Positions 58,756-64,000 of a DNA stretch of 64,000 nt are shown here, in pieces. Made by a program: the position numbers and the translations under genes. Under the pieces are notes generated by a model. That model did not search any database. It saw nothing but the letters and a program-made list of their open reading frames with translations, and was not told where the DNA came from. Position 1 is the stretch's first letter; every line of letters begins with the position of its first letter. Source of the DNA: Brachybacterium avium (GTDB lineage Bacteria > Actinomycetota > Actinomycetes > Actinomycetales > Dermabacteraceae); the NCBI RefSeq assembly GCF_002216795.1, contig NZ_CP022316.1, positions 2,509,205 through 2,573,204 on the forward strand. The letters are read 5' to 3'.

Positions 58756-58846
58756 TGTGGATGAAGTGTGCGCCGAGATGTGGATATCGGAATGCGCGGG
58801 AGCGTGGATACGGATGATAGTCCCTCCCCACCGAGAGTTATCCACA
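58756..58846. promoter_or_regulatory. Cluster of four DnaA-box-like 9-mers
   Basis: TTATCCACA at 58838-58846 matches the bacterial DnaA box exactly. In the opposite orientation TGTGGATGA (58756-58764) and TGTGGATAT (58779-58787) each have one mismatch and CGTGGATAC (58803-58811) has two. Four such sites in 91 bases are far more than expected by chance in GC-rich DNA. There is no dnaA, dnaN or gyrase gene near, so this is not a normal origin; it may be a DnaA-binding control or titration site. Confidence 0.5.
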
Positions 58847-58940
58847 GATTCATCCCCATGTAGGGCTGGCTCTTGTTTCTGAGGGGGTCGGGAAATAGGA
58901 TGGGAGATCCCAGGTGGAATTGCCCTGGGAGTGTTTTTCT

Positions 58941-58987
58941 GGATCGTTCCTGCGTTAGATTTTTCCTGAGTTGGATCGTTCCTGCGT
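58941..58987 (+). repeat. 15-base direct repeat upstream of the HNH gene
   Basis: GGATCGTTCCTGCGT occurs at 58941-58955 and again at 58973-58987, 32 bases apart, just before the ribosome-binding site of the HNH gene. Between them lies a T-rich stretch. Confidence 0.7.
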
Positions 58988-59010
58988 GGCCCTGCGAGGA
59001 GGTGGAGACG

Positions 59011-60573
59011 ATGACCGTGACCATTCGGCGCCCCGGCGGTGGTGGATCTGACGGCACCGCCCCAGCAGCTCCGGCCACCATGGTCCGTGCGCGCTCACCG
59101 TTGACGCCTGAATCGTTGCTCAGGCGCGGCAGGGTCGACCCGGGCAGCGCCGACGCCGCCGCCGTCTCCCGGATGATGGATCTCGAGCGGGAGGAGTCGC
59201 GGCGCTACGCCCGGCACCTGCGCGACCTCGCACCGTTCTGGATCGACCATGAGGACCCGGATCTCGCGGAGGACCGCGAGGAGCGGAGCCTCGCGATCGC
59301 CATCGCGCTGCGCACCACCACGGCACTGGCGTCCTTCCGGATCCGGGAGGCTCATATCGCGCTCCGGGAGATGCCGCGAACCTTCGAGCGCCTCGCCGCC
59401 GGTGACATGCCGAGGCGGTGGCATGAGAAGATGCTGAAGGCGGTTCGGGATCTCACCGGATTCCAGCGTTCGCAAGCGGATGAATATATCGCCGCGTGGG
59501 ATCTCGCCTCGATTCCGGCTGACCGATTCCACGATGAGCTGCGTCAGCTGGTCTCCTGGTTCGAGCGGGAGCAGCCGCGGCACTGCCCGGAGCATTCCCG
59601 CGACGTCACCGTCGAGACCAGCGGGCGCGATGACGGCGTCGCCTGCCTGCGCGTCACCGGCCCGATCCCCGAGATCCTCGCCCTCGCCCGCCGGATCGAT
59701 GCCTCGACGACGGCGGTCCAGTCCGCACAGCGTCATGCGCTCGCCCAGGGTGCCCCGATCCCCTTCGACCTCGACGGGGATGTCGCCCGCGACGGCAGCG
59801 CCATGACGCGTGCCGCCCTGCGCTACGCGATCATCCACCGCACCCTGCTCGACACCGCCGGCGTCGAGGTGCCGGCGCCCCGCCACCGCATCAACATCGT
59901 CGTCCCGGTCCTCACCCTGATGGGCGTCGATGACACCCCCGCCACCTACGACGGCATGACTCCGCTGCCCGCCGCGATGGCGCGGGACCTCGCCGAGTCC
60001 GAGCCCGTCTGGCACCGGGTCTTCACCCACCCCGTCACCGGAGCGTTCCTGCCGCTGCCGGCCCAGCGCTACCGCCCCACCCCCGAGATGGTCGAGCACC
60101 TGCGACTGACCACCCCTCGCTGCGCCGCCCCCGGCTGCACCAAGGGCACCACCGATGACGCGGAGAACGACCACATCGAGGAGTTCGACCACGCACACCC
60201 CGCACGCGGAGGGCCCACCAGCATCGACAACCTCCACCGATTGCACTGGGGTCATCACGACCTCAAGACCGCCGGACGCGTGGACCCCGTCCGAGAACCC
60301 GACGGCTCCACCACCTGGACCGTCGGCTCCCCACCCCTGATCACCACGAGGGTGTCACCGCGCCCTGACCTCGCCACGCCCCGTTTCGCCACCGCCATGA
60401 TGGAGTCGTGGGAGCACTATCGGTGGCTCTGCATGACGGAGGAGATGGAGCGCAACGGCGAGGTGGAGCGGATCTTCCGGGAATGGGGCCCGATCGACCC
60501 CGCCGTGGATGGGCAGCACGACGACGAGGAATCCGCCCGGCGCGCGCCCTGGGCCGGCGACCCACCGTTCTGA
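59011..60573 (+). CDS. DUF222/HNH endonuclease domain protein
   Basis: The 520-residue protein belongs to the actinobacterial DUF222-HNH family (the coding part of 13E12-type repeats in mycobacteria). An N-terminal helical DUF222 region (about residues 60-330) is followed by the HNH motif: CAAPGCTKG and DDAENDHIEEFDHAHPARGGPTSIDNLHRLHWGHHDLK (the DH, the Asn and the HH), near residues 372-415. GAGGAGG just before the ATG at 59011 supports the start. These genes come in several copies per genome and may move or recombine; their true function is unknown. All catalytic residues are present. Confidence 0.9.
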   Translation: MTVTIRRPGGGGSDGTAPAAPATMVRARSPLTPESLLRRGRVDPGSADAAAVSRMMDLEREESRRYARHLRDLAPFWIDHEDPDLAEDREERSLAIAIALRTTTALASFRIREAHIALREMPRTFERLAAGDMPRRWHEKMLKAVRDLTGFQRSQADEYIAAWDLASIPADRFHDELRQLVSWFEREQPRHCPEHSRDVTVETSGRDDGVACLRVTGPIPEILALARRIDASTTAVQSAQRHALAQGAPIPFDLDGDVARDGSAMTRAALRYAIIHRTLLDTAGVEVPAPRHRINIVVPVLTLMGVDDTPATYDGMTPLPAAMARDLAESEPVWHRVFTHPVTGAFLPLPAQRYRPTPEMVEHLRLTTPRCAAPGCTKGTTDDAENDHIEEFDHAHPARGGPTSIDNLHRLHWGHHDLKTAGRVDPVREPDGSTTWTVGSPPLITTRVSPRPDLATPRFATAMMESWEHYRWLCMTEEMERNGEVERIFREWGPIDPAVDGQHDDEESARRAPWAGDPPF

Positions 60574-60592
60574 GCCGTCCGGGCGCGAGCGC

Positions 60593-60598
60593 TACCCT
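60593..60598 (+). promoter_or_regulatory. -10 box, leaderless start of pheA
   Basis: TACCCT ends six bases before the ATG at 60605. Confidence 0.6.
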
Positions 60599-60604
60599 TT
60601 CCCC

Positions 60605-61582
60605 ATGCGGTACGGATTCCTCGGTCCTGAGACGACCTTCACCCACCAGGCGCTCCTGCAGGCCCTCGCAGAGATGCCCGAGGGCTTCGACACCAGCGCG
60701 CCGGAGATGGTGCCCTTCTCCTCCGTGGCCACCGCCGCTGCCGACCTGTTGGCCGGCGACATCGACGCCCTCATGGCCCCGATCGAGAACTCCGTCGAGG
60801 GCGGGGTCTCCGGCACGCTCGACGTCCTCGCCGCGACCGACTCCATCACGATCGTCGCCGAGCAGACCGTGCAGATCACCTTCGTGCTCGCCGCCCGCGA
60901 GGCCATGCCCCTCGACGAGCTGACCACGGTCTCCTCCCACCCGCACGCCCAGGCGCAGGTCCAGGGCTGGCTGCGGGAGGAGGTGCCCGGGGCGCACGTC
61001 GCCGCCGCCTCCTCGACCGCCGCCGCCGCCCGGGACCTCGCCGCCGCGGGGGAGGACGAGGCCCGCGGCTGCGCCGCCGTCTGCTCACCGCTCGCGGCCG
61101 AGCACTTCGGCCTCGCGGTCCTCGCCGAGGGCATCGAGGACTACGAGGGCGCGATCACCCGCTTCGTCCTGGTCACCCGCGAGGGGAGGATCCCCGCCCG
61201 CACCGGGGCCGACAAGACCACGCTCGTCCTCCAGCTGCCGCACAACCGCTCGGGCGCGCTGCTCGAGGCGCTCGAGATCCTCAGCTCCAACGGAGTGAAC
61301 ATGTCGCGGATCGAGTCCCGGCCCGTCGGCGACTTCCTGGGCCGCTACTCCTTCTCCCTCGACATCGAGGGCCACCTCGAGGACCGCCGCGTCGCCGCCG
61401 CCCTGCGGGCGCTGCACCGGCTGTGCCCGGTGGTGCACTACCTCGGCTCCTACCCTCGGGTCGACGGGCGGCGCGCGGAGGTCCGTGAGGACTTCGCCGA
61501 CCCTGCCTATGACGACGCCCGCCGATGGATGCAGCGATTGACGGCGATGATCACCCCGACCGACCCGAGCACCGAGATCTGA
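60605..61582 (+). CDS. pheA: Prephenate dehydratase
   Basis: The 325-residue enzyme converts prephenate to phenylpyruvate in phenylalanine synthesis. It has GFLGPETTFTHQALL at the start, the substrate motif PIENSVEGGVSGTLD, the catalytic TRF in GAITRFVLV and a C-terminal ACT domain (GALLEALEILSSNGVNMSRIESRP) that gives feedback control by phenylalanine. No chorismate mutase domain is fused, as usual in actinobacteria. The YdeI-like gene follows 12 bases later and is probably cotranscribed. Confidence 0.96.
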   Translation: MRYGFLGPETTFTHQALLQALAEMPEGFDTSAPEMVPFSSVATAAADLLAGDIDALMAPIENSVEGGVSGTLDVLAATDSITIVAEQTVQITFVLAAREAMPLDELTTVSSHPHAQAQVQGWLREEVPGAHVAAASSTAAAARDLAAAGEDEARGCAAVCSPLAAEHFGLAVLAEGIEDYEGAITRFVLVTREGRIPARTGADKTTLVLQLPHNRSGALLEALEILSSNGVNMSRIESRPVGDFLGRYSFSLDIEGHLEDRRVAAALRALHRLCPVVHYLGSYPRVDGRRAEVREDFADPAYDDARRWMQRLTAMITPTDPSTEI

Positions 61583-61594
61583 GGGAGAGCACCG

Positions 61595-62134
61595 ATGGCA
61601 GCGAAGTCCGTCGCCCCTGTCCGAGGCAGCACCGCGGCCCGCGCGATCGACCAGCGGCTCATCATTCCCCTGCCCGGGGAGGCCAGCTCCGCGCTGCCCT
61701 CCCGCGGTCAGGTCGCGGTTGATGCGGTGCTGAACGGCCGGGAGTTCGCCACCGTCGTCGAGCCCGACGGGCGCAAGGGCCACTGGCTGCGGGTCGACGA
61801 CGCGCTGCGGACGGAGCTGGGGCTCGAGGACGGCACCGCGGTCGAGTTCACGCTCACGCCCACCAAGACCTGGCCCGAGCCCGAGATCCCCAGCGATCTG
61901 GGCGCCGCCCTCGAGGACGCCGACGACCTCGGACCCACCTGGGCATCACTCACCCCCATGGCGCGCTGGGAATGGGTGCGCTGGATCGGCGCGACCCGGA
62001 ACCCCGACACCCGCGCCCGCCGGGTCGAGGTCTCGATCGACAAGCTCCACAACGGGAAGCGCCGCCCCTGCTGCTTCGACCTCGCCTCCTGCACCGATCC
62101 GGAGCTGGCCCGCAGCGGCAGGCTGAAGGACTGA
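61595..62134 (+). CDS. YdeI-like protein with DUF1905 domain
   Basis: The 179-residue protein has a DUF1905 beta domain (RGQVAVDAVLNGREFATVVEPDGRKGHWLRVDDA) followed by the YdeI/OmpD-associated helical motif (WASLTPMARWEWVRWIGATRNPDTRARRVEVSIDKLHNGKRRPC). Family members have been linked to stress and antimicrobial-peptide resistance in other bacteria, with no known reaction. GGGAGAG precedes the ATG at 61595. Confidence 0.85.
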   Translation: MAAKSVAPVRGSTAARAIDQRLIIPLPGEASSALPSRGQVAVDAVLNGREFATVVEPDGRKGHWLRVDDALRTELGLEDGTAVEFTLTPTKTWPEPEIPSDLGAALEDADDLGPTWASLTPMARWEWVRWIGATRNPDTRARRVEVSIDKLHNGKRRPCCFDLASCTDPELARSGRLKD

Positions 62135-62174
62135 GCGCGGGGACCTAAGCCGGATTCAGCGCCGGAGGGTGATC

Positions 62175-62180
62175 TAGGGT
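62175..62180 (+). promoter_or_regulatory. -10 box of the first universal stress gene
   Basis: TAGGGT is followed two bases later by GAGGCGAC. The second stress gene has the same arrangement at 63245-63260. Confidence 0.5.
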
Positions 62181-62205
62181 ACGAGGCGACGCGATGGCCT
62201 CGACA

Positions 62206-62241
62206 GCGGGGCGCCATCGTCGTCCGTGCCGGCAGCCCCGC
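62206..62241 (+). promoter_or_regulatory. 5' leader hairpin of the first universal stress gene
   Basis: GCGGGGC (62206-62212) pairs with GCCCCGC (62235-62241) around a 22-base loop. The 3' arm touches the ribosome-binding site CGGAG (62241-62245), so folding could limit translation. The same design is found before the second stress gene. Confidence 0.55.
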
Positions 62242-62253
62242 GGAGTATCAGCC

Positions 62254-63201
62254 ATGCACACCGCAGCTCAGCCGAACCACCACTCGCTCCCCGACGACCC
62301 CACCGCACGCGACCTGGGTGTCGTGGTCGGATTCGACGGGTCACCGAACTCTGCGCTGGCGCTGGACTACGGGGCCGCTGTCGCCGCGCGCCGTGGCCGC
62401 CCGCTCACCGTCGTCACCAGCTACCGGCCCGCGATCCCGGGATACCCCACCGACGACGAGCTGCCTCCGGACCCCGAGGACGTGGCGCGGAAGCGGCAGG
62501 CCGAGACGGTGCTGGACGGGGCCGCAGAGCGGCTGACGGAGCACTCCGGCACGGTCTCCTATCTGGCCATCGAGGGGGACTCGGTCGGAACCCTCGCCGA
62601 CCTCTCCGCGAAGGCGCACCTGGTGGTCGTCGGCGCCCGCGGGCGCGGCGGCTTCCTCGGCCGGGTGCTGGGGTCGGTGTCCACGGCGCTGCCCGCGCAC
62701 GCGCAGTGCCCCACCGTGGTGGTCCCTGCTGAGCCGGAGCCCGGCGACGGTCCGGTGGTCGTCGGTGTCGATGGCTCGCAGCACGGGCGTCGTGCCGCGG
62801 TGCGTGCGGCGCAGGAGGCCCTCGAACGCGGCACCTCGCTGGTGCTGGTGACCGCGATGCAGACGCCCGACAGCGGTGAGTACTGGTTCCCGCTGCCCCC
62901 GGGCGATGCCGTGGAGCTCGTCGAGGAGCACCGGATCGAGCTCCAGGACGACCTGCAGCGGGAGGCCGCCCGGATCTCGGAGCAGGTGCCCGGCGTCGAG
63001 GTCACCGGGGAGGTCCGCAGGGGCGTGGCCGCTGCCGTGCTGCACGACGCCGGCCGCGGGGCGCAGCTGGTCGTCGTCGGCTCCCACGGTCGTGGCCGCG
63101 TGGCCAGCGCCCTGCTCGGCTCGGTCTCCCGAGCGATGCTGCACGGCGCCCGACGACCGGTCATGGTGGTGCCGCCGCTGGCGGAGGAGCGCGCGGAATG
63201 A
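62254..63201 (+). CDS. Universal stress protein with two UspA domains
   Basis: The 315-residue protein contains two UspA domains (about residues 22-162 and 167-310). Both carry the ATP-binding signature: VVVGARGRGGFLGRVLGSVS and VVVGSHGRGRVASALLGSVS. Tandem-domain proteins of this kind bind ATP and take part in dormancy, oxygen and redox responses in actinobacteria. The ATG at 62254 follows CGGAG. The next gene is a close paralogue in the same direction. Confidence 0.93.
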   Translation: MHTAAQPNHHSLPDDPTARDLGVVVGFDGSPNSALALDYGAAVAARRGRPLTVVTSYRPAIPGYPTDDELPPDPEDVARKRQAETVLDGAAERLTEHSGTVSYLAIEGDSVGTLADLSAKAHLVVVGARGRGGFLGRVLGSVSTALPAHAQCPTVVVPAEPEPGDGPVVVGVDGSQHGRRAAVRAAQEALERGTSLVLVTAMQTPDSGEYWFPLPPGDAVELVEEHRIELQDDLQREAARISEQVPGVEVTGEVRRGVAAAVLHDAGRGAQLVVVGSHGRGRVASALLGSVSRAMLHGARRPVMVVPPLAEERAE

Positions 63202-63244
63202 CCGCCGGAGGACCTCCGTCCTGGGCATGACCTCCCGTCGGCCG

Positions 63245-63250
63245 TACGCT
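63245..63250 (+). promoter_or_regulatory. -10 box of the second universal stress gene
   Basis: TACGCT followed two bases later by GAGGCGAC, matching the promoter of the first stress gene position for position. Confidence 0.5.
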
Positions 63251-63283
63251 GGGAGGCGACGAGGATGGACTCGAGACTCGAGA

Positions 63284-63320
63284 GCGGGGCATCATCATCG
63301 TCTTCACCCGGTAGCCCCGT
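63284..63320 (+). promoter_or_regulatory. 5' leader hairpin of the second universal stress gene
   Basis: GCGGGGC (63284-63290) pairs with GCCCCGT (63314-63320; last pair G-U) around a 23-base loop, directly before GGAGG (63321-63325). The loop sequence differs from that of the first gene, but stem and placement are kept. Confidence 0.55.
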
Positions 63321-63332
63321 GGAGGAACTGCC

Positions 63333-64000
63333 ATGAACACCGACGGTCGCCCGGAGCAGCTCACGATCCCCTTCGACCTCGCCGCACGAGATCTCGGCAT
63401 CGTGGTCGCGTTCGACGGTTCGCCGAACTCCGAGCTGGCGCTGGACTACGGCGCCGGCGTCGCCGTTCGCCGTGGTGCGCCGCTCACCGTGATCACGGCG
63501 TACAAGACCCCCTTCCCGCTCTACGTCAACTACGCCTCGCTCCCGCCCTCGCACGAGGCGGAAGCCAGCGAGCGGGGTGCCGAGGACGTGCTGCAGGCCG
63601 CCGCGAAGCGCCTGGCCGACTACCGCGGTGAGGTCACGTACCTGACGATGGAGGGGGACTCCGTCGGTGCACTCGTCGATGCCTCTGCGAAGGCGCATCT
63701 GATGATCGTCGGCGCCCGCGGCCGGGGAGGCTTCCTCGGTCGAGTGCTGGGATCGGTGTCGATGGCGCTGCCGTCGCACGCGCAGTGCCCCACCGTGATG
63801 GTCCCGGTCAAGGCCGAGCTCGGCGATGGGCCGGTGGTCGTCGGCGTCGACGGCTCGGTCCACGGTCGCCGCGCCGCCCTGCACGCGGCGCAGGAGGCCC
63901 GCGAGCGCGGCACCTCCCTGGTGCTGGTGACTGCGATGCAGACGTCCGATACCGGCGACTACTGGTACCGGGTGCAGCCGCGCAGAGACGACGATCTCGT
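63333..64000 (+). CDS. Universal stress protein, second copy (3' end outside window)
   Basis: The first 222 residues are present. They show a full first UspA domain (VVAFDGSPNSELALDYG; IVGARGRGGFLGRVLGSVSMALPSHAQCPTV) and the beginning of the second (VVVGVDGSVHGRRAALHAAQEA). The protein is highly similar to the first copy through most of its length, except for the variable segment around residues 50-75 (KTPFPLYVNYASLPPSHEAE). GGAGG at 63321-63325 supports the ATG at 63333. The gene runs off the end of the window. Confidence 0.92.
   Translation, partial: MNTDGRPEQLTIPFDLAARDLGIVVAFDGSPNSELALDYGAGVAVRRGAPLTVITAYKTPFPLYVNYASLPPSHEAEASERGAEDVLQAAAKRLADYRGEVTYLTMEGDSVGALVDASAKAHLMIVGARGRGGFLGRVLGSVSMALPSHAQCPTVMVPVKAELGDGPVVVGVDGSVHGRRAALHAAQEARERGTSLVLVTAMQTSDTGDYWYRVQPRRDDDL

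Larger units (their letters stand above)
58682..59010. other. 329-base gene-free spacer before the HNH gene
   Basis: No coding region is convincing here (an open frame from a TTG at 58873 joins the HNH gene but is not needed). The spacer is clearly less GC-rich than its surroundings and holds a cluster of DnaA-box-like sequences (58756-58846) and a 15-base direct repeat (58941-58987). Confidence 0.6.

Noticed and set aside
58682-59010. Replication origin
   Set aside because: There are DnaA-like boxes, but no dnaA, dnaN, rpmH or other origin genes and no clear AT-rich unwinding element.
59011-60573. Group I or II intron homing endonuclease
   Set aside because: The HNH gene is free-standing between intact genes, with its own ribosome-binding site and no intron-like ends.
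63201-63220. Terminator between the two stress genes
   Set aside because: The CGGAG/CTCCG stem is only 5 bp and has a very small loop; too weak to call.

Overview
The window is about 64 kb of very GC-rich DNA with nearly gap-free coding, many 4-base ATGA/GTGA gene overlaps, frequent GTG starts, promoters that place the start codon at or next to the 5' end of the mRNA, a DUF222/HNH endonuclease, a DUF5926 protein and an LAXTG-type wall anchor. Together these point to a Gram-positive high-GC actinobacterium. A Micrococcales member of the Dermabacteraceae/Brachybacterium kind is my best guess, from gene content only. I saw no prophage, insertion sequence, CRISPR array, rRNA or tRNA; this looks like ordinary chromosome.

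Layout. 1-1908: end of an ABC exporter facing an ArsB/ACR3-like permease. 2081-5412: a small protein, an SPFH/SHOCT protein, a zinc-ribbon membrane protein and a small membrane protein, resembling the Bacillus YdjG/YdjI membrane-stress genes, followed by an FAD dehydrogenase (frameshifted). 7345-15008: a purine salvage/oxidation operon (xdhA, xdhB, xdhC, guanine deaminase, AzgA-type permease). 15158-24801: a Tat-exported phosphatase-like enzyme, a sulfurtransferase, a membrane alpha/beta hydrolase, a 2-hydroxyacid dehydrogenase, a BCCT osmolyte transporter, an MTA/SAH nucleosidase, a second hydrolase and a YhhN protein. 24958-34245: argS, YccF, a flavin reductase, then a tightly overlapped hydrolase / condensation-type acyltransferase / DUF6320 operon, a large membrane protein and a uracil permease.

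34264-41119 is a citrulline/ornithine catabolic region: two ornithine cyclodeaminase paralogues of equal length, an aldehyde dehydrogenase with a GAF-domain regulator, a CtlX-like citrulline hydrolase and a divergent Lrp/AsnC regulator. 41716-47814 encodes a 2032-residue secreted amylase-pullulanase with three X25-like modules and a C-terminal LARTG anchor; its promoter is bracketed by two identical 14-base boxes. 48064-57591 holds a YdjM-like protein, a fused D-lactate dehydrogenase, glutaminase, a cupin, DUF5926, a GT2 glycosyltransferase with an unusual 29-residue tail repeat, and a large membrane protein with an extracellular domain. 57742-64000 has a GntR regulator, a GNAT enzyme, a DnaA-box-rich spacer, the DUF222/HNH gene, pheA, a YdeI-like protein and two tandem universal stress proteins with matching 5' leader hairpins.

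Two patterns run across the whole window. First, at least 16 genes start 6 or 7 bases after a TANNNT box, the signature of leaderless transcription. Second, four genes (and probably a fifth) are broken by what looks like one missing base, mostly in a short G or C run, which suggests base-level sequence errors rather than real gene decay. Intrinsic terminator candidates are long perfect GC hairpins without a T tract.
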